Shown one piece after another: positions 11,412 to 21,850 of a DNA stretch of 64,000 bases; positions within the stretch are counted from its first letter, which is position 1; each line of letters opens with the position of its first letter. The notes beneath the pieces were generated by a model, which saw nothing but the letters and a program-made list of their open reading frames with translations, had not been told where the DNA came from and did no database searches. A program made the translations under genes and the position numbers. Source of the stretch: Pholiota molesta (Eukaryota; Basidiomycota; Agaricomycetes; Agaricales; Strophariaceae); the NCBI GenBank assembly GCA_014925825.1, contig JACGCK010000007.1, positions 682,001 through 746,000 on the forward strand. The letters are read 5' to 3'.

Positions 11412-12340
11412 ATGTTCGCCAACGTCCTCCGCACCCAAGCACGCCTCGGTCTCCTGCGAGCTGCTCGTGTCGCAGTTCCAGCAACCCGGAGCCTCAGCTC
11501 TCTGACCTCCATGAGGGTGGCTGCACCCATCGCGTCGAGGTTCGCTGTCAGGTCGTACAACAACAACTCCACGTCCGGCTACGAACGCGAACGCTCTCGG
11601 AACCCTCCCAGTGATACCATTTTCATTGGGAACGTTCCTTGGGAGACGTCGAAGGAGGAGCTCGCTGAGCTTTTCTCAGACTTTGGCACCATCGCTGGCG
11701 AGGTTCGGATGCGTAAGTCATGAGCTTTCTTCCAAGCTGTTTCCCGTCTGACTTTTTTTTCATAGCCACTGACAACCAAGGTCGTCCTCGTGGCTTCGCA
11801 CACATTACTTTCACGGACGAGTCCGCAGCTGTCACTGCTGTGAACTCGGCCGCGCAGGAGCCTCTCCACATCGCTGGCCGCGACCTCACTCTCGACTTTG
11901 CCACCAAGTCCAGCAAAGCGAGTGCTGAGCCAGCCCCACCTAACAACAAGGTCTACTTCGCCAACTTTGATGGAGGCGAGAATGGCCTGCGCACTCTGTT
12001 CAAGAACTATGAGTCTGACATCCTCTCCGTTTTCTTGCGTAAGTTTCTATCCGTCATTTTTTTCTCACACTCAGACCGCTGATATTGTTTTCATAGTCCG
12101 TGACGGCAACACTGGTGAAACGCTCCCCACTGGTTTCGTTGAGTTCTCGGACGTCGACGTTGCCACCAACGTGATGACGAGTTCAACGGCATGGCGCTGC
12201 CGTCGGGCCAGACTCTGGAGATCACCTATGCTCGCCCCAGGAAGCCCAGAACCGACAACCGTTCCAACGACAGACGGGGTGACAAGCGCGGCAGCCATTA
12301 TACCAACAGGGGCTACAACAGCCAGAGGAACTACGATTGA
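11412..12340 (+). CDS. mitochondrial RNA-binding protein with two RRM domains
   Basis: Exons 11412-11712, 11766-12038 and 12097-12340 encode a protein of about 270 residues. The first 50 residues are rich in Arg, Ala and Ser and lack acidic residues, ending near RFAVRSY, which fits a mitochondrial presequence. The first RRM has RNP2 IFIGNVPW and RNP1 RGFAHITF, the latter after the first intron. The second RRM has VYFANFDG and GFVEFSDV. The tail is basic and RG/RN-rich. The last exon has a frameshift at about 12176-12180: the expected reading continues as EFNGMALPSGQTLEITYARP only if one base is added, and that frame then runs to a natural stop at 12338-12340. This is probably a one-base deletion error. 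The role is likely in mitochondrial RNA metabolism; the exact target is unknown. Confidence 0.85.
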
Positions 12341-12979
12341 GTGCTAGACCAGCGACGACGCTAATTTTGTGACCAGGCAATTAGACGTTCGCCTTCGTCC
12401 TCGCTTATTTATATATCCTTCCTCTACCCTACTGCTTGTGTATCTCTTCCTATCCTGCGTTACTTATGTAGCACCCACCCGTCATTTGGTCACGGCTTCT
12501 GCCTAACTTCCTTCACACTCCATCGATAATGTTCGTCACCTCACTCCCATACCTAAAAGATGGAAAACTTCCTAGGATATTATAGTCTCTATGCCATGGC
12601 TCTTGTAATGATTATTTCCACGTAATGCCACCACTCTGCTCACTAAGTGTTTAGTCTTGGTTTAGTCTCGAGGTCGGGAACGATCTATGTACTTTAGCCT
12701 TGTTACACAGCATTTAGCAGAAAAATATTCAAGCCGTCGGCAAAATTTTGAGTCCATTACCACGTAATTTTACCCCAACGTCTTGTGGACTGGGACACCC
12801 AGAGCGCTCGGGATTATTTTTTAGCTGGACTGATTTGTCATCGAATTCATACGCGCATTGACCCTCCCTATCAATGTCATGCGACCATCGACTCTACCCT
12901 ATCTCTTATTTACGATAAGCGCTGCATGAATACCCACATAACCTACTAGAGACAATACACTTCACCTGTACACATAATA
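12341..12979. other. intergenic region, no supported gene
   Basis: Contains the 3' untranslated part of the RRM gene and the promoter of the next gene. No motif or repeat stands out. Confidence 0.4.
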
Positions 12980-14298
12980 ATGGCTGCAACAAATATGCCA
13001 CCGCCTTTAGCATCGCACTCGGACAGGAACTTGGGACAGTACCACCCTTACCATCCCCAGCTGGAGAGTCAGACGTATGCCAGTGGACACCGCGTCGCGA
13101 GCTCGCGCTGCCCAACGAACTCCTGCACAAGGTCTTGCTGACGGTCATCTCCGACTCTGTGCATTCTGTCTGCGTCTCGCTGGGGGACACAACCTGGGAG
13201 ACAGGGATGATGGACACGCTGCACCAGGTGTCGCCCGCGTTTAGGGCCATTTCGACCGAGCTGGTTATTAAAGCGTTTGATATCGGTAAGGTTATAAGGA
13301 AGGACGATCAGAGGTGATGTTCCGTCTGATTCTTGGGGTAATTTGCACATATCGATGATGAAGCTGACCTACGTTTTACTTTTCTTCTCAGTTTATTGCG
13401 CACTATGCGCGAGATATTGCGCTACCTCAGTCGACTTGGTATGAGACTGCGCCATCCATCCGACTGGGAAACGGTCTCCTTCCAGACCATCGACTGCTCT
13501 GCCTCCTCCTTCGTGTTTGCGTACGCTCTATATCTTAGCTGTCTGTCGTTACGCCGGAATGCCAGTCGTTCAACGCGAGACATATTTGAGAGCACCCATA
13601 CGGTTATTCTTACTGCGTTGGCACAGTCGGAAGCTTTATGCCACCGTGTATTTCCAGAGGAAATGGCGGCTAATTTGATGCGAGGGGTGGAGGAGGAATT
13701 TGCTTTAGCGCGATCGGGTCCGTTTATCTTCTTTGACTCTGTATTTTCTGTTCTTGTGCTGAATACGCCTTTCCTGCAGGATTAGCGCTTGTACATACAT
13801 TTGCTGAGCTGGATAACTATGCCATGTCCATGGTGATCCTCCAACCATCCAGAACTTCGGATGGGAGCGGTCCTCTGACGGTCAGTATCGTTTCGCACAA
13901 ATTCGGTAACTTTATTGACTTCATATGCATATCATGTAGGCTGTTTATTCTATGATACATACAGTTCTTCTTAAAATTGAAGCGGTCCAAAAGACCTATG
14001 TCTTCGCCCTCTCAAATAACAGAGTAGTTCATCCTCCAATATACGGAGTAAGCACGCTTTTTTTATCATTCTATTGCACCTTTGTCCCTAATCTAATCAC
14101 TTCCCCCTAATCTCTTCCTAGCTCCCCGGTGTTCTGACGGGCCTTCGAAAAGCCCACTCTCTACAATTTGAGGAGGAGGAGGACGAATACAATCTTCGCG
14201 AACGGCTCGATCGTATTATCGACGCGTGGTCGGCGTGGTGCCCTTTCTTGAATAATAAGGACGCGGCAGCAGCTGCGATGTCAGCAAATGTTAGCTGA
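12980..14298 (+). CDS. hypothetical basidiomycete protein with F-box-like start
   Basis: The sequence supports a multi-exon plus-strand gene: an exon to 13313, then 13392-13724, about 13784-13878, and two more exons ending at a TGA at 14296-14298. Intron ends are standard and phases agree from the LPNELLHKVLL segment onward. That segment resembles the start of an F-box, but the rest is not recognisable. The C-terminus contains an acidic FEEEEDEYNLRERLDRI helix and an alanine run. The ATG at 12980 opens an upstream frame that shifts by one base before LPNELL (around 13040-13110), so either an unrecognised intron or a missing base lies there. Function unknown; a substrate adaptor role would be a guess from the F-box-like start only. 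Confidence 0.55.
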
Positions 14299-14653
14299 GT
14301 ATATTAGGATGTTCAGCGTGTCACTCAGTGCTTGTATGTACATTAATGTTGTTTTGTTTGTATATTAGAACAGGGAGAACTTGAAATCGATTGCTCAGGA
14401 ATTCCGTTAAATGTTGACATACCTTGTTTGTTTCATTCGAACGGCTTCAAATGAATCGCCCAAGTCTCTGTGTCCTTGTTTTTCGTTCTGATCTTAAGTT
14501 TTCCTGTCACAACATGCTTCCGAAACTCCAAGTTCTAGACGAATTCTTCCTCCTATTCTGAAATAGATAGAGAGTCACTAATAAATTATATACACTTATA
14601 GTAAATTATAATATAAAGATAAAGGTGAGGTAATGTGTGTGTCCGAGGCGACA
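14299..14653. other. convergent 3' intergenic region
   Basis: Lies between two genes whose 3' ends face each other. It is AT-rich towards 14580-14630 (tataaattata-like runs). No other feature is seen. Confidence 0.4.
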
Positions 14654-15233
14654 TTAATCCTGAGATGGAGTGGCATATTCAGCCACAGTATTAGAGCTAT
14701 TATCCAGCACGCTTGCATCGAGAGTCTCCAGAGTTTTTCTTGCCCTCAAAACTCTCGTACTGCGCTCCACCACTACGGGACGTCGTCTTTTGCGTGGAGA
14801 GGCCGTCGTGAGCTTGTCTTCCTCGTCAGCGTTGCTGGTTCTCTGCCGCTGTCTGCCTACATCTTCTTTGATATTGACAACCCCAGAAGTTTCGGAAGAG
14901 CGCTTTCTTTTACGAGGTGCTGCAAGTGGGTATCTCGAGCGTCCTCGGTGCTCTGGGACGGCGCATGGGAAGAGGCAGGTCATCCTCCTTCTGTGTCAAG
15001 ATGTTGTGGGGCGAAGTCTCGAACGCGCTGGGTCTATCTTCGGCTTTGGTACGCTTGAGGTTTCCAAGGCAAGTTTGCTTCTGTAAAGCAAGTCGTTGGT
15101 GGTAGAGGATGGTCAACCTCATGATGACCACAGTGTCGTCGTAGTCGGGGTTGACGCCAGAGAGCGACATTAAATTTGTGGCTGTCCTGAGATCTTCGTC
15201 CATGCGCTGGATAGCATTCAATCCTAAATGCAT
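14654..15233 (-). CDS. hypothetical nuclear protein, frameshifted
   Basis: Two overlapping minus-strand frames form one protein: an N-terminal part (15233 to about 14925) that looks helical, with SLSGVNPDYDDTVVIMRL and LYHQRLALQKQ, and a C-terminal part (about 14950 to 14654) with two basic clusters, PRKRKRSS and SPRKRRRP, typical of nuclear localisation signals. The frame changes once near 14920-14950, which one missing base would explain. About 190 residues. I do not recognise the family. Two KR-rich clusters separated by about 40 residues suggest nuclear or chromatin work, but this is inference only. Confidence 0.5.
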
Positions 15234-17072
15234 ATCGATAGGATATATAAAAAAATGGAGGTGCGAAGTGGAGTAGGAGGTCGCGAGGCGAAAAGCGGGA
15301 TGGTGGCTGCGATAATGTGCAGCTTATATATTTGAAAGGCGAGATAGCAGCGGCTGATGTCAGAGCAGGCAATTAGAGGTAAGAAGAGCTGAGAGACTTC
15401 AGGATTCGTTCAACGGAATTCGTGGCCCCTTATAAGCTGCATGTTACGGTATACAATTAGTGGCATGGTGGGCCATATAGACAACGATGCGCTTTAAAGC
15501 GTTCCGCATACGCGTTTGCTTTGCCAATATGTAGTAGTGGCACATTTTTCATTGATCTTTCATGTTGAATATCCAAATTTGGCAAATATTGTACACCAGG
15601 CAGGCGCATCTCCCAGTCGCGTACTAATGGGCCAGGTCTGCAACACCGTAGATACAAGCAGTGTATACAAAAAATAATAAGCGTGTATATTGATATAATA
15701 CTGTAATGTGATGAACCGATGCAAATAAAGCAAGTCAGAAAAAGGAAATAGATCAAGGCTGTGGAGTCCCCTTCAATTTCTTAATGCGCTCAGATTGACG
15801 AGTGCCACGGAGAGGTAGTTGCCGCAATGCGATACCCTGGAGATTGGTAGTGGGCTGGAGGCTCGGATTTTTCGTCGTCTAGAGTAAACACCCTGGTCCG
15901 AAAGCCGAGTCGTGCGGGGGCGAATGCTGTATAGCAATGTGGTCTTCTCGTTCCTTCCGAAACCTTTCCTTCAAAACAACTCGGGATGTATCTTCCAAAT
16001 TTTTGGCGGCTGAGCGCTCCCCTCTGCTATCGATCCTGTACCAATAGAGGCAGGGTTTGATAATATCCATCTCTGCTTCAGAGATGTTCGCCAATGTGGT
16101 TGGCCGAAATTTGAAACTGGCAAGTTGATGAACGAAGACATAATGGGATGGGGGCAAGATACTCTTTGCGAGGACTATGGCAGTGATTATATAACCCAAA
16201 AAAGGGTTCAATGGCTCAACTATAGTCGCCGAATTCGGGCCACAAGCATGGACCCATCATCCATGTTATCAATTGCACAGCATTCTCTGCTGTATCTGAT
16301 GCGCATTGTTTTCGCTTCTAGGCTCGTAGTCTTTTTTCCAATCTGCGCGGTCATCTAAGTATTATCACAACGCTCTCGTGTTGATTATCTTCTCCACAAT
16401 TTTTGACTTCATTGGTTGTAATTCTGTTGCGCAATCAACTGTTGGGATACACATGCACTACTCAATATTCACCTTAAGCTTAAATTCTACGAGCTGGTGT
16501 ATTGGGTTTTGAAGAAATGCATTGGAATTGCATTGTCCGGTCCCTTCTCATCATAATTTAACCACAAAAGGTAATTATTGCCATATTTGTCAATTTTGCA
16601 ATTTTATGACGCTTGACGGTGGCTATGCAACACCAGATCGAATTATTGGCTCACGGGGAAGATTACTTAAGTTCCTTTAATATCCGCAAAGAGCGATAGA
16701 ACCACCACTCAATAAGTTTTCTTGGTGAGAGCGCAATAAACTCGGGGGAATCAAAACATCCGTCGCACTGTGAGTCTGTGACTGTGCTTCTCCTGAGCGG
16801 CATAGTGTGCGTGATTTGCACGAAGGTTTCTCTGAATAGCATACAAATTCAGTGAGATGATTCGTCTCTATTAGAACTGGGAAGCTTGGCTGTAAGGTTT
16901 GCACATGGGTGAACATGCAGTTAAAATTTTGACTCACTAAATAAGGAAGGTTTATTATGGGAAAATGTTCATTGGTCGTACTAGAAAGTCCATGTAATTG
17001 CTAGCTAATATCCACAGAGAAAAAAGTATCATGCTACATATATAGTCCTTCATACTGCTTGTTCATACAAAT
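15234..17072. other. long intergenic region with one weak open frame
   Basis: A 110-codon minus-strand open frame (16211-15879) contains a possible hydrophobic start (GYIITAIVLAKSIL) but no recognisable domain. A second minus-strand frame (16357-16223) precedes it in another phase. A gene split by an intron is possible but not supported. Nothing else stands out. Confidence 0.35.
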
Positions 17073-17571
17073 TCAAAGAACGATTGCAGCCAACACCCCC
17101 GCAACAACACCAACAGCGAGGCGATCTGCCTTAGCTCCCATCGTAGGGAAAGCTCCACTTTTTGAAACCGAAACGGTGGTGGAAGGAAGATTGACGGGTT
17201 TTGTGGATGATATAGGCGTCGCCTTGGGTGTCGTCCTGGTGATGATGGAAGAAGTTGTGGTCGCGGTAGTGGTGGAGGGAGTGGTTAATAAAGTCGTGCT
17301 GCTGGTGATGGGCGACGCGGTATCAAGTGTAGTTGTGGTCAAGCTGCCATCCGTTGTTCTACAAGGTACCTTCAGAGCCTGCCCTGATCGGGTGTTCGAA
17401 GATTAACTCACTCTGTTGGATTGGAAAATCCGTAGTAGTTCCAGTACCTGGATCTGTGCTCGTTGCGTCTGGTCCAACATCCGTGGTAGCGGTAGAAGAG
17501 TTGTCCTGAGCTAGAATAGGGAGTCCCAGCATAACGAGCGTGGCTAATGAAGTCAAGGTAGTCAACTTCAT
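17073..17571 (-). CDS. small secreted Ser/Thr-rich protein with GPI-anchor-like tail
   Basis: The minus-strand start at 17571 gives a signal peptide beginning MKLTTLTSLATLVML and ending ILAQ, then a Thr/Ser/Asp-rich segment (SSTATTDVGPDATST). After an intron near 17405-17355, a long Thr/Ser-rich stretch follows, then a hydrophobic tail (LAVGVVAGVLAAIVL) to the stop at 17073. Signal peptide, mucin-like middle and hydrophobic C-terminus together fit a GPI-anchored cell-wall or surface protein. The phase across the intron is off by one with the obvious splice sites, so either the splice sites differ from my choice or a base is missing. Total about 150 residues. No enzymatic domain. Confidence 0.65.
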
Positions 17572-18825
17572 GATTGAAGGCAAGTCGAATTGGGGATGCA
17601 AGCAACACTCGGTAGGCGTTAAGACGTTTAGAGGCTACGCGCTGCACTCTGAAGGATGTGGCTGGTACTATACGTAGAACCTGTAGCGAAAAGCTGGGTT
17701 TATAGTACTGCAGTCCTGTGCGGCACGTTGCTAGTGCGGCCTAAGCGCCCATGCGCCCAAGCCTCGAGCCACTCATCAATACATCAGTCGCTCCGCAAAA
17801 GTACCTTTTAGTACATTTTATATATTACTTACTCGTTCTAATAGTACAGGTGTCTGATGCATAGCACACCTACACATAAGCGGCTGTGCGTGCTGATAAT
17901 TGTACCATTCATTATCGCTTCTTCCCCATAGGAGTCTAGATTCACGTTCAAGAGATAGATACAACCCAATGAGATAGTCAGCGGCCCCACAATAGTCATC
18001 TGCGAAGAGATTTTATATGGCGCTGGTAGGCCCGTTATTGCGTGTATTTCAGAAACAAGGCCGACGTTTCTGGATGCTGTAAGAACGAAAGGTCCAACGT
18101 CTTTGCCTCAACTTGGCCTCAACTCTAAGTCTCCGAGTCGAAGGTTCACTGGCAATCAATCTATATTTAGCTTGGCTTGACTATAAATACAGGAAGAGGG
18201 CTCCGAGAAGCCGAACCTCTCAGGTACATACATAGCTCGGAGACAAAATGCACGGACATCGACAACTTCTCTCACCGACTGTCATGTGCTACCAAGATTT
18301 CAGTTTCGAATTTCCTCTCATGATATTCTCCAAGCCGTCTCGAAAATCCTTGGAATTATTCACCGGTGTTTCAGGCCTCATCAAGGCCTCATTACCAGCC
18401 AATTAATCATCCTGCCGCACGGCGACATACCCTTGAAAATTGAAAGCGGTTCAAGGCTGTAGGCATGCTCCCAGATACCCGGTAACCGGTTCACGCCCAT
18501 CTCACTGGAAAGAGTCGAAAAGGACTGATTTTCCCTCTTAGCAGCTGACAATGAAGCAATCAAGGGATAAAATCACTCTTTTTGGTCCTCTGCCTCGACA
18601 GTTAACATAACGCCTGCATATTAACCGTCGACATTGCGACCTTTGCTGGGCACTCACACACGCTTGGGTCCACAATCGTGGTTTCGAATGCTATTTGGCG
18701 TGCGATTACTCTAGGATGAAGCTTCTGCAAGACTATATTTATGGTGTGTATTGTCTTGGCCCCTCGTGGCGAAAGAGGCATTGTTACTGCGGTTTAGGTT
18801 TAATGTTTAACATTTTTGGAACGAC

Positions 18826-18873
18826 AACATCACCTCCGGGATGTTAAGTATCAAACAACTAGGAGGTGATGTT
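18826..18873. repeat. perfect 12-bp inverted repeat (hairpin)
   Basis: AACATCACCTCC at 18826-18837 is repeated in inverse complement at 18862-18873, with a 24-base loop. A transcript would fold into a stable stem. It does not lie next to a gene end I can define and could be a regulatory palindrome or a remnant of a small mobile element. Confidence 0.75.
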
Positions 18874-19668
18874 TGTTCTTTTTCTCGGATTCGACCTACA
18901 TCTGAAATGCTTTGGAATACCTAGATCTTCTTTACAGCAGCGAACATTTGTAGCATTATATTCTGTCGGACCTCAAAGCTACAAGCTCTCTTCTGCATCG
19001 TGACTGGTATAGAACTTTGTTCTTATGCCTAGGCCTGTTCCGCGGCTTCGAATCTGTCTATTTCTTGCATCTTATCTAATTTTATCTCGAGTCCTTCCAG
19101 TCTATGAATAGGACTGGATACTTTCCTGGGAAGCACTTGGCTCTGTCTCCTTCAAAAGATTCAACGTTCCCAAAGCGCAGCACCGCAGTCCTCTTGGTGC
19201 TCTTAGCCTTGATGTTATTGTCAGAAATGACACACGAAAAGTCGGGAAAATATGTCGCCATCTGTAATATCTTATGCGTGGAAAGTTCAGCCTGGTCAAG
19301 CGGGTTTGGTACTTGGAGCCAAAATTTCAGGTACTCTCCGTATTTTATTCAGGAAATTTTTGCTTCCAGGATCCAACTCTCTACACGGGCTTGCAACACG
19401 TCATATCTCAAGAGCACAACACCGCCGCAATCTTCTCGCTAACCTTCGAAATACCCACTGAGGACTTCAGGCATCTTTCTCGTTGATCGCGTGCTGAGAT
19501 GTTTTCAGCGCGTCATTTTTTTCTGACTCTTGGCGTTCTATTCCTACGGCATACAGTGCCGGACGGCGGAGTGCGTAACAACATTCCGTGAGCCTTGCGC
19601 CAAGATACTCCTTCTCTAGCTTGTTCAATGCATAGGAGATTTCCAATAATATCTCGGCGACTTTTCTC

Positions 19669-19677
19669 TATAAAAAT
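19669..19677 (+). promoter_or_regulatory. TATA box of the repeat-protein gene
   Basis: TATAAAAAT lies 125 bases upstream of the start codon at 19794 and is followed by a pyrimidine-rich stretch, a usual arrangement for strongly regulated fungal genes. Confidence 0.55.
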
Positions 19678-19793
19678 GGGGACTTTTCATTCTCATTTCT
19701 TCAGTTCCAAAACTCGATTTCTCCTCGTCTTTACAAAGCACCTTGCTAGCTTATCTGAACTCGAAGCCACCAAACCTCAGAACCGTATACATC

Positions 19794-21138
19794 ATGCAAT
19801 TCAGCAAGAGCTTTATCGCCTTCATTCTTGCCGCTGTTCTTTCAGCTACCAGCGCTATCCCTGTAAGTTCATCTTATGATTACAAGTGCTATACCTGTTC
19901 TAAACAAAATCTAGGTAACCCCACAGGGGGATAGCGCCCTGGCGGCCAGAACGGAAGGCCTTGTTGCAAGACAGCCTTTCGAAATCGCTGCGCGCCGCCA
20001 CGGTGATTCTGGGGAACGGGGTTCCTCCCGCGACAGGCGCCGCCACGGTGACTCTGGCGAGCGGGGATCCTCGCGTGATAGGCGCCGCCACGGCGACTCG
20101 CATGCCCGACGCGATCTCGAAGCCCGCCGCCACGGGGACTCTGGTGAACGCGGAGCGTCTCACGACAGGCGCCGCCACGGTGACTCTGGCGAGCGCGGTG
20201 CATCTCGCGACAGGCGCCGCCACGGTGATCGGCGAGCGCGGTGCTTCTCGCGACCGGCGCCGCCACGGGATTCAGGCGAGCGCGGTGCCTCCACGACCGG
20301 CGCCGTCACGGAGACTCTGGTGAACGCGGAGCGTCTCACGACAGACGCCGCCACGGTGACTCTCGTGGCCGCCGCGACCTCGCAGCGCGCCGCCATGGTG
20401 ACTCTGGCGAGCGCGGTGCCTCTCACGACAGGCGCCGCCACGGTGATTCAGGCGAGCGCGGTGCTTCCCATGATAGGCGCCGCCACGGTGATTCAGGCGA
20501 GCGCGGGCTTCCCTGATAGGCGCCGCCACGGTGATTCTGGAGACGAGCGCTCTCCGAAGCCGCCGCCACGGCGACTCGCATGGCCGACGCGATCTCGAAG
20601 CCGCCGCCACGGGACTCTGGCGACGCGGTGCCTCCCACGACAGGCGCCGCCACGGTGATTCAGGCGAGCGCGGTGCTTCCCATGATAGGCGCCGCCACGG
20701 GATTCTGGAGAACGAGGCTCCTCCCACGACAGGCGCCGCCACGGTGACTCTCATGGCAGACGCGACCTTGAAGCTCGCCGCCACGGTGACTCTGGCGAAC
20801 GCGGTGCCTCCCACGACAGGCGCCGCCACGGAGACTCTCGTGGCCGACGTGAGTTTCAAGCCCGCCGCCATGGAGATTCTGGTGAGAGGGGCGCCTCTCA
20901 TGATAGGCGCCGCCACGGAGACTCTCATGCTAGACGTGACCTTGGAGCCCGCCGCCACGGCGACTCCGGTGAGCGGGGCAGCTCCCATGATAGGCGCCGC
21001 CATGGGGATTCCGGCGAACGAGGAGCGTCCCGCGGCCGACGCCGCCACGGCGACTCTCATGGCAGACGCGATCTCGAAGCCCGCCGCCACGGAGACTCTG
21101 GCGAGAGGGGCGACTCGCGTGGTCGCCGAAGCCTCTGA
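19794..21138 (+). CDS. secreted tandem-repeat protein, candidate Kex2-processed peptide precursor
   Basis: Exon 1 (19794-19862) encodes a 23-residue signal peptide starting MQFSKSFIAFILAAVLS. A 52-nt intron follows, and exon 2 starts at 19915 with a short pro-region containing LVARQPFEIAA. From 19993 the protein is about 26 repeats of two kinds: a 15-residue unit RRHGDSGERGASHDR and a 14-residue unit RRHGDSHARRDLEA, with small substitutions. Each junction is a run of two or three arginines, the classic kexin (Kex2) target, so cleavage would free many copies of HGDSGERGASHD-like and shorter peptides. The frame ends with RRSL and a stop at 21136-21138. About eight units have lengths that break the frame, the first near 20220. 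Whether these are sequencing deletions or real decay cannot be told here. No tailoring enzyme typical of fungal cyclic peptides is next to it. An extended charged structural protein is the main alternative. Confidence 0.7.
19993..21120 (+). repeat. GC-rich coding minisatellite, 42- and 45-bp units
   Basis: About 26 head-to-tail units start with cgccgccacgg. Most are 45 bp; six or seven are 42 bp and encode the second unit type. In the 3' half the two types roughly alternate. Irregular units of 40, 41, 43, 44 or 46 bp occur at roughly 20215-20300, 20475-20640, 20690-20735 and 21000-21050. Because most units are multiples of three and lack stops in every frame, long false open frames arise on both strands here. 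Confidence 0.95.
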
Positions 21139-21850
21139 ACGCATAGGATTGCTCTTGTCGGTCGTCGGAGTCGTTCTGCTGGTGAACTCAAAATCTCTCT
21201 TGTCGCCACACATGTCCTGACCTAAATACGAACTGTATATATTCTCCAATCGTTTGATATCTCTTTTTATTGTGTAAACAATATAGCTTAGGAACACCCA
21301 GACATTGACTCGTACTTGGTTATCGCGTCTGTACAAAATTGTATTTTGCCGTAACAAATTGAATCCTTTTCTTTATTTTTTTTGCCTCAGGATGTGTGAA
21401 CATTTTTTTTCGACCGAGTGAGCTCAATGTTTCTTTGCCATGATATTTACCGATGTGAGCGCCGAGAACATTTTGCTGCCATGGCCGGTACCGTTCCTGG
21501 TCAAGATCGCGTCTCCACGGTTCTCTGCTGATTTAGATACTTATGTATCAATAGCCTAAAGGCTCAGTACACATCGTGCAATGAGATGTGGCCCATGAAA
21601 ATGCGATACGCTCCTTAGTGTTTTTATCCCGCAGATCTTCAATCGCGTGCCGGCAAGTATTCTCGGCACCTGCTTGGCACCTGCCCCGACGAAAACGATC
21701 GCGGCGAGACGCTGTCCTTCGTCGGTCAGGTCTCAACCATTTGAGGCGACATTCCGTTGCGACTGGAAAGATTCAAGGCTCACAAAATACATCATTTGGT
21801 TAATGCTAAAAGTAGAAATACATCCAAATTTCCAACAGCCATACCAAGTT
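21139..21850. other. intergenic region between convergent genes
   Basis: Lies between the 3' end of the repeat-protein gene and the 3' end of APC1. No gene or repeat is seen apart from AT-rich sequence near 21240-21400. Confidence 0.45.

Larger units (their letters stand above)
17572..19793. other. long intergenic region upstream of the repeat-protein gene
   Basis: A TATA-like element near 18182 lies 66 bases upstream of a 52-codon open frame (18248-18406) with no recognisable motif; a tiny gene is possible but unproven. A perfect 12-bp inverted repeat lies at 18826-18873. No other supported gene. Confidence 0.4.

Noticed and set aside
19993..21120. CRISPR array, because of regular repeats
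   Set aside because: The units are contiguous without variable spacers, are coding after a spliced signal peptide, and the DNA is eukaryotic.
20272..21357. Long minus-strand and alternative plus-strand open frames over the repeat array (up to 361 codons)
   Set aside because: They arise because the 42/45-bp units keep all frames open. Only the plus frame that follows the signal peptide has a sensible start, a spliced N-terminus and a coherent end.
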